A DNA stretch of 17,286 bases from Paracoccaceae bacterium. GTDB taxonomy: Bacteria > Pseudomonadota > Alphaproteobacteria > Rhodobacterales > Rhodobacteraceae. A program made the translations under genes and the position numbers. The stretch covers positions 1 to 17,286 of the forward strand of contig SKUV01000354.1 in the NCBI GenBank assembly GCA_007129775.1, written 5' to 3'. Below, piece by piece: positions 1-6,844 of the stretch. The notes beneath the pieces are model-generated. The model worked only from the letters and a program-made list of their open reading frames with translations. It did no database searches and was not told where the DNA came from. How positions within the stretch are numbered: position 1 is the first letter of the stretch; every line of letters begins with the position of its first letter.

Positions 1-8
1 CCATGGAA

Positions 9-33
9 AAGGCCCCGGCGGGGCCGGGGCCTT
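9..33 (-). terminator. Rho-independent terminator after etfA
   Basis: A perfect 10-bp inverted repeat (arms 9-18 and 24-33, five-base loop) lies about 30 bases past the etfA stop. Read on the minus strand, the second arm ends in TT and continues with two more T before CC, so the U-tract is short. A strong GC hairpin with a weak U-tract is common in high-GC alphaproteobacteria. The symmetric arms (AAGG...CCTT) mean it could also act on transcripts arriving from the left on the plus strand. Confidence 0.75.
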
Positions 34-62
34 CGGGCTGTGCGGGGCGAAGTATCGCCGGA

Positions 63-989
63 TCAGAGCTTTTCGGTCAGTTCCGGCACCGCGGCGAAGA
101 GGTCGGCCACAAGGCCGTAATCGGCGACCTGAAAGATCGGCGCCTCCTCATCCTTGTTGATGGCCACGATCACCTTGCTGTCCTTCATCCCGGCCAGATG
201 CTGGATCGCTCCGGATATGCCCACGGCCACGTAAAGCTCGGGCGCGACCACCTTGCCGGTCTGGCCCACCTGCCAGTCGTTCGGGGCATAGCCCGAATCG
301 ACCGCCGCGCGGCTGGCGCCCACGGCGGCGCCGAGCTTGTCGGCAAGCTTCTCGATCATCGCGAAATCGTCTTCCGAGCCGATACCGCGTCCGCCCGAGA
401 CCACCCGCTTCGCGCTGGTCAGTTCGGGCCGGTCGCTGGCCGCGACCTTGTCCTCCACCCATTCCGAAAGGCCCGGGTTTTCGGCGGCGCCGATGCTCTC
501 CACCGGTGCTGGGCCGCCGCTGCCCGTGGCATCGAAGGTCGCGGTGCGAATCGACACGACCTTGACGGGATCGCCCGACTGCACGGTCTGGACCGCATTG
601 CCGGCATAGACCGGCCGCTCGAACGTATCAGCATCGACGACGGCCGAGATGTCCGAGATCACCATCACATCCAGAAGCGCCGCGACCCGCGGCAGCAGGT
701 TCTTGGCGAAGGTCGTGGCCGGGGCGACGACATGGCTGTAATCGCCCGCCAGCGACACCACCAGCGCGGCAACCGGTTCGGCCAGCCCGTTGCCATAGGC
801 GGCATCATCGGCGCAGAGCACCTTTTCCACCCCGTCGAGCCCGGCCGCCGCCTCGGCCGCCGCGCCGCAGCCGGTGCCGGCGCAAAGCACCGTGACCGGG
901 CCCATCGCCCGCGCTGCCGTCAGCGCCTTGGAGGTCGCATCAAGGGCAAGCTCGCTGCCCGACAATTCCGCCACCAGAAGAACGGCCAT
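63..989 (-). CDS. etfA: Electron transfer flavoprotein alpha subunit
   Basis: Alpha subunit (308 aa) of the heterodimeric electron-transfer flavoprotein. It binds FAD and passes electrons from acyl-CoA and other flavin dehydrogenases to ETF:ubiquinone oxidoreductase, supporting beta-oxidation and amino-acid catabolism in the cytoplasm. Residues 1 to about 180 form the N-terminal domain. The C-terminal FAD domain shows VVSGGRGIGSEDDF (197-209, with Arg201), GQTGKVVAPELYVAVGISGAIQH (242-264) and ADYGLVADLF (289-298), all typical ETF-alpha signatures. Length matches the family. I chose ATG at 989, which overlaps the etfB stop as TGATG; a GTG three bases upstream (992) is also in frame but gives only one extra residue. 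The overlap implies translational coupling with etfB. A hairpin terminator follows. Confidence 0.97.
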   Translation of the reverse strand: MAVLLVAELSGSELALDATSKALTAARAMGPVTVLCAGTGCGAAAEAAAGLDGVEKVLCADDAAYGNGLAEPVAALVVSLAGDYSHVVAPATTFAKNLLPRVAALLDVMVISDISAVVDADTFERPVYAGNAVQTVQSGDPVKVVSIRTATFDATGSGGPAPVESIGAAENPGLSEWVEDKVAASDRPELTSAKRVVSGGRGIGSEDDFAMIEKLADKLGAAVGASRAAVDSGYAPNDWQVGQTGKVVAPELYVAVGISGAIQHLAGMKDSKVIVAINKDEEAPIFQVADYGLVADLFAAVPELTEKL

Positions 990-1750
990 CACAGCACCCC
1001 CGCTTCGTCTTTGAGTTTCGCGATCAATTCATCCACGGAGCCGACCTTGATCCCGGCCTTGCGGCCCGCTGGCTCAGCCGTCTTCAGCACCGTCAGGCGC
1101 GGGCTGACGTCGACGTCGTAATCGGCGGGCGTCTTCTCCTCGAGCGGCTTTTTCTTGGCCTTCATGATGTTGGGCAGAGATGCATAGCGCGGCTCGTTCA
1201 GGCGCAGATCGACCGTCACCACCGCGGGCATGTTCACGCGGATGGTCTGCAGTCCGCCATCGACCTCGCGCGTGACCCTGGCGTGATCGCCATCGATCTC
1301 CAGTTCACTGGCGAAAGTCGCCTGCGCCCAGCCCATCAGCGCGGCCAGCATCTGGCCGGTGGCGTTGAGGTCGTTGTCGATGGCCTGCTTGCCACAGATC
1401 ACCAGACCCGGGGATTCCTCCGCCACCACCTTGGCCAGCAGTTTGGCCACGGCCAGCGGCTCGATATCGGTGTGCACGTCGTCGGCGGCGACGATCAGGA
1501 TGGCGCGGTCGGCGCCCATGGCGAGCGCGGTGCGCAGGGTTTCCTGCGCCTGTTTCACGCCGATGGACACAACCACGACTTCCTCGGCCTTGCCGGCTTC
1601 CTTGAGGCGGATCGCCTCTTCCACGGCGATCTCGTCGAAAGGGTTCATGGACATCTTGACGTTCGCGAGATCGACACCGCTGCCGTCGGCCTTGACGCGG
1701 ACCTTCACATTGTAGTCGATCACCCGTTTCACAGGCACCAGAATCTTCAT
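989..1750 (-). CDS. etfB: Electron transfer flavoprotein beta subunit
   Basis: Beta subunit (253 aa) of the electron-transfer flavoprotein, partner of etfA. It binds AMP and carries the recognition loop that docks onto dehydrogenases. Visible signatures are the N-terminal MKILVPVKRVIDYN, the AMP-site segment CGKQAIDNDLNATGQ (119-133), and the ETF-beta loop LRLNEPRYASLPNIMKAKKK (182-201). The lysines of that loop are the segment methylated in mitochondrial homologues. The frame stays open for 51 codons upstream, but the start is set at 1750 because the protein begins with the family N-terminus there and a GGGAG-type ribosome site sits six bases before ATG. First gene of an etfB-etfA operon; the 254 bases upstream, shared with the divergent gene at 2005, must hold its promoter, though I see no convincing -35/-10 pair. 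Confidence 0.97.
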   Translation of the reverse strand: MKILVPVKRVIDYNVKVRVKADGSGVDLANVKMSMNPFDEIAVEEAIRLKEAGKAEEVVVVSIGVKQAQETLRTALAMGADRAILIVAADDVHTDIEPLAVAKLLAKVVAEESPGLVICGKQAIDNDLNATGQMLAALMGWAQATFASELEIDGDHARVTREVDGGLQTIRVNMPAVVTVDLRLNEPRYASLPNIMKAKKKPLEEKTPADYDVDVSPRLTVLKTAEPAGRKAGIKVGSVDELIAKLKDEAGVL

Positions 1751-2004
1751 CCGGGTCTCTCCCATTCCGTTTTCGGGGCGGGCCGCCGGCCCGACTGCCC
1801 CCGTGATTAGCGCCATGCCGCGCCGGACAACAGGGCGAATCGGCCTAATCCTCGGCGGCATTTTGCCTTTCGAGGCGAAACACGCCGCGTCGCGGGGCCG
1901 CAAACGCCCGAGGCCGGGCGATCGGCCGTGACGATACCCTGACCGGGCAGCGCGGGCGCGATCCCGCCCTAGGCAGGGCCGACGCGCCCGGCTATCCTGC
2001 GACC

Positions 2005-2256
2005 ATGTTTACCATCGAGCACGATTTCGACGCCACCGTGATCACCCTCGTGGACGAGGGTGGAACGCATCTGCAGGAAGACATCACCGTGCAGGCCTTC
2101 GAGGATTGCATCACGGTGGAGCAGTTCGACCCGCGCGCCGACCGGGTGGTCAAGATCACCCTGTCGCCGTCGCAATTGCGCGACCTCGCCGCCGCGCTGA
2201 ACCTGCCCGAGGGGGTATATCGTCTGCCGCCCGCAGGGCGCGGTGAGCGGACCTAG
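2005..2256 (+). CDS. Small hypothetical protein, unknown function
   Basis: 83-residue protein beginning MFTIEHDFDATVITLVDEGG. I recognise no named domain. It looks like a real soluble protein: alternating hydrophobic strands (residues 1-20 and 28-52), then a likely short helix SPSQLRDLAAALNLPEG (54-70), a largely acidic N-terminal half, no signal peptide, no membrane segment, one cysteine (Cys35). Codon use is typical of the neighbours, with GC-rich third positions. There is no clear Shine-Dalgarno sequence before the ATG, which weakens the start call slightly. It is divergent from etfB and converges on lrgB, its TAG stop sharing bases with the lrgB stop. I have the impression such short proteins recur in Rhodobacterales genomes, but I cannot assign a function. 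Confidence 0.75.
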   Translation: MFTIEHDFDATVITLVDEGGTHLQEDITVQAFEDCITVEQFDPRADRVVKITLSPSQLRDLAAALNLPEGVYRLPPAGRGERT

Positions 2257-2969
2257 AGGAACAGCATCAGCATCAGCGGCGCCAGCAGCGCGGTCAGCAC
2301 CGCGTTCAGGCCCATGCCGATGCCGGCGAAAGCACCGGCGCGCGGGTGTTCCTGCAGCGCCCGGGCGGTGCCGATGCCATGCGCCGCCACGCCGACGGCA
2401 AAGCCGCGCGCGCGCCGGTCGCGCAGGCCCATCAGGTTCAGCAGCGGCGTTGCCAGAACCGCGCCGATGATCCCGGTCAGGATCACCAGCACCGCCGTCA
2501 GCGTGGGCGAGCCGCCGATGGTCTCGGCGATGCCGATGGCCACCGGCGCGGTGGCCGATTTCGGCGCGAGCGCGATCAGCGTGCCAGGACTTACCCCGAA
2601 GGCGGCGGCGATCCCCAGCGCCGTGCCCATCGCCACCACCGAGCCAACGCCGAGCGCGGCGAGGATCGGCAGCGCCGCGCGGCGCAGTTGCGGCAGGTGG
2701 ACGTAAAGCGGCACGGCGAGCGCCACGGTCGCCGGGCCAAGCAGGAAATGGACGAATTGCGCGCCCTCGAAATAGGCCGGATAGGGCGTTCCGGTCAGCC
2801 ACAGCAGCAACGCCAGCAGCACCACGGCGATCAGCACGGGATTGATCACGGGCGCCCGGCCCGCGCGCCGCGCGAGCGCATCGCCGATGGCATAGGCGAT
2901 AAGCGTGGCGGTCAGCCAAACGAGCGGGCCCTCGGCCAGATAGCTCCAGATTTCGGCGAAGTCACGCAT
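2253..2969 (-). CDS. lrgB: LrgB/CidB-family membrane protein
   Basis: Inner-membrane protein (238 aa) of the LrgB/YohK family, the usual partner of LrgA. In Gram-positive bacteria the pair influences murein hydrolase activity and pyruvate/glycolate-type metabolite export; in proteobacteria the role is unsettled. Most of the chain is hydrophobic with several predicted helices. Family signatures visible are YFEGAQFVHFLLGPATVALAVPLY (66-89), LAPKSATAPVAI (134-145) and AAHGIGTARA (195-204). The open frame extends 20 codons further, but ATG at 2969 begins a normal LrgB N-terminus and has GGGGAG about eight bases before it. It overlaps the lrgA stop by eight bases, so the two are translationally coupled. 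Its TAG stop shares a CTAG with the stop of the facing 83-residue gene, leaving no intergenic terminator. Confidence 0.93.
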   Translation of the reverse strand: MRDFAEIWSYLAEGPLVWLTATLIAYAIGDALARRAGRAPVINPVLIAVVLLALLLWLTGTPYPAYFEGAQFVHFLLGPATVALAVPLYVHLPQLRRAALPILAALGVGSVVAMGTALGIAAAFGVSPGTLIALAPKSATAPVAIGIAETIGGSPTLTAVLVILTGIIGAVLATPLLNLMGLRDRRARGFAVGVAAHGIGTARALQEHPRAGAFAGIGMGLNAVLTALLAPLMLMLFL

Positions 2970-3342
2970 CGCGGCGCTCCCCGTCCTGCTCTTCGTCAGG
3001 CAGTCGCACCGCTTTCGCCACCGCCGCAAAAGTCAGCGCCGCGGCGGCGATGGCGGCAACGGTGGAGCCTACCAGCGCGACCGCCACGGGCAGCGCCTCG
3101 GCTCCCAGCGTGCCCAGATGGCCCACCACCCCGACGCCCGCGGGCACGAACAGAAGCGAAAGATGCGCAAGGATCGCCTCGCCCGTCGGGCGCAGCAGGT
3201 CGGCGAGGCGGGGAAAGGCCATGAAGGCCGCCAGCAGCGCGGCGGCGCCCAGCACCGGTCCGGGCACGGGGATGGCAAGCGCGCGGGCCGCGGCCTCGCC
3301 GGCCAGTTGAAAGGAAAGAATGACGGCGAATGCATGGAGCAT
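2962..3342 (-). CDS. lrgA: LrgA/CidA-family membrane protein
   Basis: Small membrane protein (126 aa) of the holin-like LrgA/CidA family, first gene of the lrgA-lrgB operon. About four hydrophobic helices are visible. The family pattern is clear: IPVPGPVLGAAALLAAF (24-40), LADLLRPTGEAIL (47-58) and LSLLFVPAGVGVVGHLG (61-77), followed by a fourth helix and a charged tail (LPDEEQDGERRDA). The start at 3342 is preferred over longer in-frame starts because the upstream extension is polar and Pro-rich, and a GGAGG ribosome site lies ten bases before this ATG. No promoter is evident in the 139 bases separating it from the gene at 3482, but the terminator there shows the operon is transcribed independently. 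No LytS/LytR-type regulator is adjacent. Confidence 0.92.
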   Translation of the reverse strand: MLHAFAVILSFQLAGEAAARALAIPVPGPVLGAAALLAAFMAFPRLADLLRPTGEAILAHLSLLFVPAGVGVVGHLGTLGAEALPVAVALVGSTVAAIAAAALTFAAVAKAVRLPDEEQDGERRDA

Positions 3343-3425
3343 GGGATCGGGGCCTCCGGATGACGGGGGGCAGAGTGCCGCCGGTCGCGGGTGTTGGAAA
3401 GCCCTCTTGCGCAGCGCGAAAAGCT

Positions 3426-3451
3426 CCGGGCGCCCGCATCGGGGCGCCCGG
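3426..3451 (-). terminator. Rho-independent terminator after the TsoY-like gene
   Basis: Perfect 10-bp inverted repeat CCGGGCGCCC / GGGCGCCCGG with a six-base loop, about 30 bases past the stop of the gene ending at 3482. On the minus strand it is followed after AGC by TTTT. This separates the membrane-protein gene from lrgA downstream, although both lie on the same strand. Confidence 0.8.
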
Positions 3452-3481
3452 TTGCACGTTGGCACATTTTTCGTGCGGTTG

Positions 3482-4699
3482 TCACTCCGCCGGAACGGCG
3501 GCGGGGCTGCGGGGTGCCCCGAAATGGCGCCGGTTCAGGTGCAGCACCAGCCAGACCATCGCCGCCTGCGCCGCCAGCGCCACCGCGGTGATCGCCCAGA
3601 AGGCCGGGCCGAATTTCGCCACGAGGCCCGCCGCCACCAGCCCGTTGTTGAGCCAGAAGTGGATCATCACCGCCAGCGCCACGCCCGGGCAGACGAGCGC
3701 ATAGGCGCCCGGCGAATTCTCGGCCCCGAACAGGAACCGCCCGGCATAGCCCTGGCGCAGCAGGATCAGCCCGCCGAAAAGCACGAACAGGATCTCCACC
3801 GAAAGCAGCCGCGTCAGCATCACCAGCGTTTCGGCCGCCCCGGCATGGCTGTCGAAATGCACGCCGAGGCCGTGGTTCTGGCGCAGCATCAGGATGCCGA
3901 GCACCGTGATCAGCGGCACGACGATCATCAGCGTCGGCGCGGTCTCGGGGGCGGCGCCGTGCTCCATCATCGCGCGGAAGCCAAGAAGCACCGCCACCAG
4001 CGCGATGATCCCCGCGGTCACCAGAAAAAAGCTCGACAGCACCAGCGCGGTGCCCGCGATGGCCGGGCTGGCCGAAAGCGCCGCCGGCGCGGCAAGGCCC
4101 ACCCCCGTCATCGCAAAGGCAAAGGCCGGCAGGACCTGCCCGAAGCTGTTGTTGGCCGAACATTTGAACCCGCCCTCGGTCAGCACGCGGCCGATGAAGC
4201 CGCCCATGATCCGCAGCGCCAGCGCACCGACGGCGAGAAAGGCGATCATCGCCACCGGGAAAAGGTATTCGACCACACTCCAGAGCCCGGGAACAAAGAC
4301 CAGCCCCAGAACGAACCCCACATTGATCGCCATCGCGAGCGCCAGCGGCAACGTCATCAACTGGCTTTCGGCGTTGGACAGGCGGAAGGCGTCGAACGCC
4401 GCGGAGCGTTTCCACCCGGAAAAGGCGCGCAGGTTCCAGACCAGCGCGCGATAGGCGAGAAAGGCGAAAACGGCGATGCCCGCCATCGCGCCCGCGATTG
4501 CCGCCTGCAGGGCCGGCCCGCCGGTGGCGAAGGCGGCGGCGATGTCTTCGAAGGTCGGCACCGGCTGGCCCGGGTGCGGCACCCAGAACATCAGCCACAT
4601 GAAGAAACTGACCGCCACGCCCCCGGCGCCGACCGAGGCGAGGAAGTAAAGCGGGCTGTAGGTATCGGCCGGGCGCCGGATTGCTGTCGTGTCAGGCAT
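3482..4699 (-). CDS. Polytopic membrane protein, probable TsoY family (seleno)protein homologue
   Basis: Inner-membrane protein of 405 aa with about ten hydrophobic helices. Its N-terminus (YSPLYFLASVGAGGVAVSFFMW, 14-35) followed by PHPGQPVPTFEDI (41-53) matches my memory of proteins labelled TsoY family (seleno)protein, in which some members carry selenocysteine; this assignment is from recall and only moderately certain. The general architecture resembles TehA/SLAC1-type carriers, the main alternative. The chain has only two cysteines: Cys180 in GGFKCSANNSFGQ and Cys337 in ALVCPGVAL. Another striking segment is IHFWLNNGLVAAG (346-358). The start at 4699 is set by a GGAGG ribosome site five bases upstream; the frame continues 101 codons further but through the operator region. 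It is monocistronic, with its own terminator, and a double dyad operator lies just upstream. Substrate unknown. Confidence 0.6.
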   Translation of the reverse strand: MPDTTAIRRPADTYSPLYFLASVGAGGVAVSFFMWLMFWVPHPGQPVPTFEDIAAAFATGGPALQAAIAGAMAGIAVFAFLAYRALVWNLRAFSGWKRSAAFDAFRLSNAESQLMTLPLALAMAINVGFVLGLVFVPGLWSVVEYLFPVAMIAFLAVGALALRIMGGFIGRVLTEGGFKCSANNSFGQVLPAFAFAMTGVGLAAPAALSASPAIAGTALVLSSFFLVTAGIIALVAVLLGFRAMMEHGAAPETAPTLMIVVPLITVLGILMLRQNHGLGVHFDSHAGAAETLVMLTRLLSVEILFVLFGGLILLRQGYAGRFLFGAENSPGAYALVCPGVALAVMIHFWLNNGLVAAGLVAKFGPAFWAITAVALAAQAAMVWLVLHLNRRHFGAPRSPAAVPAE

Positions 4700-4714
4700 G
4701 GGAACCTCCATCAC

Positions 4715-4744
4715 ATTCATGAATATGAATTCATATAAATGAAT
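4715..4744 (-). promoter_or_regulatory. Tandem dyad operator, two ATTC-N8-GAAT sites
   Basis: A 30-bp AT-rich island in GC-rich surroundings, ending 15 bases before the start codon of the TsoY-like gene. It holds two ATTC-N8-GAAT dyads, 4715-4730 and 4729-4744, overlapping by two bases and spaced 14 bp centre to centre. Within it are a 10-bp palindrome ATTCATGAAT (4715-4724) and a 14-bp perfect palindrome ATATGAATTCATAT (4723-4736). This form resembles operators of ArsR-family repressors, and I recall ATTC-N8-GAAT for the persulfide sensor SqrR/BigR group. Its position would block transcription or early elongation of the minus-strand gene; lolA, 177 bases away on the other side, is a less likely target. 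The binding protein is not encoded in the window. Confidence 0.7.
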
Positions 4745-4920
4745 ATGTTTCCCGGATGCGCTGTGACCCGATGTCGCAGCCCCGATGCAACCCTTGCGCG
4801 GAGCACCCGTTCCGCTTTCGGGCGTCTCGCGCCGGGCCCATCGGCAAAGCATTGCCCAGATCGCCGCGATGTGAGCAGAAGTGGCGTGCGCAGGGCCGCC
4901 TGTGAGATTAGATTGACGCC

Positions 4921-5556
4921 ATGAACAGACGCAGCATGATCCTGTCCGGCCTCGCCCTCGCCTTGCCCGGGGCGGTGACGCCGGCCCGGCCGGCCCGGGC
5001 ACAGGGGGGCGGGCCTATTCCGCTCTCCGAAGTCTCACGCTATTTCAACGCGATGACCACGGCAGAGGCCGGATTCACCCAGATCAACCCCGATGGCACG
5101 ATCTCCACCGGGCGTTTGATGATCTGGCGCCCTGGTCGGATGCGGTTCGAATATGACCCGCCCGAGGCCGGGCTGGTGATCGCGGGCGCGGGGCAGGTGG
5201 CGATTTTCGACCCCCGGTCGAATTCGGGGCCGACGCAATACCCGCTGCGACGCACCCCGCTCAACCTGATCCTCGGGCCTCGGATCGACCTCGGACAGGA
5301 CCGGATGGTGGTGGCGCACCGGATGGAGGATACCGCGACCGTCGTCGTCGCGCAGGACCCGGATTATCCCGAACACGGCACTATCCGGCTGCTGCTGACC
5401 GGCGGGCCCACCGAATTGCGCCAGTGGCGCGTGACCGACGACATGGGCCGCGAGACCACGGTGATCCTCGACGGGTTGCGCACCGATGTGCAATTCCCGT
5501 CGATCAAGTTCAGCATCGCTCACGAAATCGACGCGCAGGCCGAGCGGCGGCGCTGA
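4921..5556 (+). CDS. lolA: Outer membrane lipoprotein carrier protein LolA
   Basis: Periplasmic chaperone (211 aa) that receives lipoproteins from the LolCDE transporter and carries them to the outer membrane. Residues 1-27 form an export signal (MNRRSMILSGLALALPG, with ARA before the cut), giving a mature protein starting QGGGP. The LolA fold is recognisable from the beta-rich pattern: FNAMTTAEAGFTQINPDGTISTGRLMIWRPGRMRFEYDPPE (42-82), then the AIFDPRSN and QYPLRRTPLNLIL segments (100 onward), with WRVTDDMGRETTVIL near the end. This matches alphaproteobacterial LolA, which is shorter and more divergent than the enterobacterial protein. The Shine-Dalgarno region is weak (GAGATTAGATTG). It stands alone as a plus-strand gene and converges, with a 30-base gap, on the lytic transglycosylase gene. 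Confidence 0.93.
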   Translation: MNRRSMILSGLALALPGAVTPARPARAQGGGPIPLSEVSRYFNAMTTAEAGFTQINPDGTISTGRLMIWRPGRMRFEYDPPEAGLVIAGAGQVAIFDPRSNSGPTQYPLRRTPLNLILGPRIDLGQDRMVVAHRMEDTATVVVAQDPDYPEHGTIRLLLTGGPTELRQWRVTDDMGRETTVILDGLRTDVQFPSIKFSIAHEIDAQAERRR

Positions 5557-5586
5557 GGCCGCGCAAACCGCTGCCCGATCGCGCGA

Positions 5587-6171
5587 TCAGCGCCGGCGGC
5601 AGGCCACCAGTTGCGCCTCGTAGCGCACCGCGCGCGCGGCGACGGCATCGGCCACGCGCAGAAGCCACGCCTTTGAATTGTAGCTGCCGCGGGCAAAGCC
5701 TGTGTGCCCCTCGTGATAGGCGAGATACTGGTTGCGCGCGTCATTCAGCGGCACGCCGTTGCGTTGCCGCGTGAGGTTCATGTACCAGCCCATGAAATCG
5801 GTCGCGTCGCGGATATCGTCGCGCCGGGCGCGGCGGTTGTTCGTCGCTTCCTGATACTCGCGCCATGTTCCGTCAAGCGCCTGGCTGTAGCCGAAGGCCG
5901 ACGACTGGCGACCCACCGGGATCACCCCCAAGCTATAGCGAAACGGGGTGCGGGCATCGCCGATGAACTTCGATTCCTGATACATCACCGCCATCTGGAC
6001 CGGCACCGGAACGCCCCAGCGGCGCTCGGTCGCGCGCATTGCCGCCAGATAGCGCGGACGTTCGTCGACGATAGCGCATGCATCTTCGAGGTTTCTCGGT
6101 GCGCTGAACTCCCGCGCCCCGCAGGACGCGACCAGCAAAAGAAGCACCGCAACGCGGAGAAATCTGCCCAT
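5587..6171 (-). CDS. Lytic transglycosylase-like lipoprotein (SLT fold)
   Basis: Probable peptidoglycan lytic transglycosylase of 194 aa, an envelope enzyme cleaving the MurNAc-GlcNAc bond. The N-terminus is a lipoprotein signal: MGRFLRVAVLLLLVAS followed by Cys17. The catalytic region shows AVMYQESKFIGDA (61-73) with the likely catalytic acid Glu66, SSAFGYSQALDGTWREYQ (90-107) corresponding to the GLMQ-type motif, and YLAYHEGHTGF (149-159). These correspond to the ES, GxMQ and AYNxG motifs of family 1 transglycosylases, in the variant form seen in this lineage. Start 6171 is supported by GAGG five bases upstream; in-frame ATGs at 6186 and 6201 would add residues before the signal sequence. 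It converges on lolA and diverges from hspQ. Confidence 0.88.
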   Translation of the reverse strand: MGRFLRVAVLLLLVASCGAREFSAPRNLEDACAIVDERPRYLAAMRATERRWGVPVPVQMAVMYQESKFIGDARTPFRYSLGVIPVGRQSSAFGYSQALDGTWREYQEATNNRRARRDDIRDATDFMGWYMNLTRQRNGVPLNDARNQYLAYHEGHTGFARGSYNSKAWLLRVADAVAARAVRYEAQLVACRRR

Positions 6172-6420
6172 GACTGCCTCGTTCATTCTTCTTTTGGGCA
6201 ATCATAGGCGAAAAGCGGCCCGGGAAAAACCGTTTATCGGACTTTCCTGAAGCAATAGCGCCGGGATACTCCAAATTGTGAACGCAGTGACTATTGAAAG
6301 CCGCGCAGCGCACTGCCGCACTGTCACAATAAGGTTCACAGACTGTTTCCCCCGTCGCAGGCCCGCACAGATGGACAAGGCCCCGCCATTGGGTTTAGGA
6401 AAGGCGCGGGGGTTCGATCT

Positions 6421-6747
6421 ATGCTGAAGACCAAAGCAAAGTACCATCTGGGCCAGGTGGTCCGGCACCGAAAGCACCCTTTCCGGGGTGTCGTGTTCGA
6501 CGTCGATGCGATCTTCTCGAACTCGCAGGATTGGTATGACGCGATCCCGGAAGACAGCCGGCCGGCCAAGGATCAGCCGTTCTACCATCTGCTCGCGGAG
6601 AACGACCAAAGCTATTACGTGGCCTATGTGTCGGAGCAGAACCTCGTGCCCGACGACACCGGCGAGCCGGTGGATCACCCCGATCTGCCGGACCTGTTCG
6701 GCGATTTCACCGACGGCTACTACCCGCTTCAGGTTCAGCTGAACTGA
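6421..6747 (+). CDS. hspQ: Heat shock protein HspQ
   Basis: 108-residue cytoplasmic protein of the HspQ/YccV family, known in E. coli as a hemimethylated-DNA-binding heat-shock protein that stimulates Lon degradation of certain substrates and affects DnaA stability. The whole chain fits: AKYHLGQVVRHRKHPFRGVVFDVDAIFSNSQDWYDAIP (6-43), then QPFYHLLAENDQSYYVAYVSEQNLVPDD (52-79) and the acidic end HPDLPDLFGDFTDGYYPLQVQLN. Length is typical. A GGGGG stretch eight bases upstream may serve as ribosome site; an AGGAAAGG lies farther away. The 249 bases between it and the divergent transglycosylase gene are less GC-rich than average and should contain both promoters, but I could not identify a clear heat-shock sigma site. 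Confidence 0.95.
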   Translation: MLKTKAKYHLGQVVRHRKHPFRGVVFDVDAIFSNSQDWYDAIPEDSRPAKDQPFYHLLAENDQSYYVAYVSEQNLVPDDTGEPVDHPDLPDLFGDFTDGYYPLQVQLN

Positions 6748-6756
6748 TCCGTGCGC

Positions 6757-6801
6757 GCCCCGGTCGCACTGGCCCCGGGCGCACTGGCCCCGGTCGCATC
6801 C
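6757..6801. repeat. 15-bp tandem repeat, three copies
   Basis: Three adjacent 15-bp units (6757-6771, 6772-6786, 6787-6801) of the form GCCCCGGTCGCACTG. The second differs by one base and the third at its last three positions. The array begins ten bases after the hspQ stop, in the 97-base gap shared with the convergent gamma-glutamyltransferase gene. The gap is not coding in any convincing frame. No T-tract follows, so it is not an obvious terminator. Confidence 0.9.
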
Positions 6802-6844
6802 GCGCGGGCCCGGTGTGCAGCTGCGCGGCCCGGGCGATCTGTCG

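Noticed and set aside
3320..4738. A 472-codon plus-strand frame opposite the TsoY-like membrane protein
   Set aside because: Rich in His, Arg and Gln without hydrophobic core; it is antisense to a protein with clear membrane helices and a good ribosome site.
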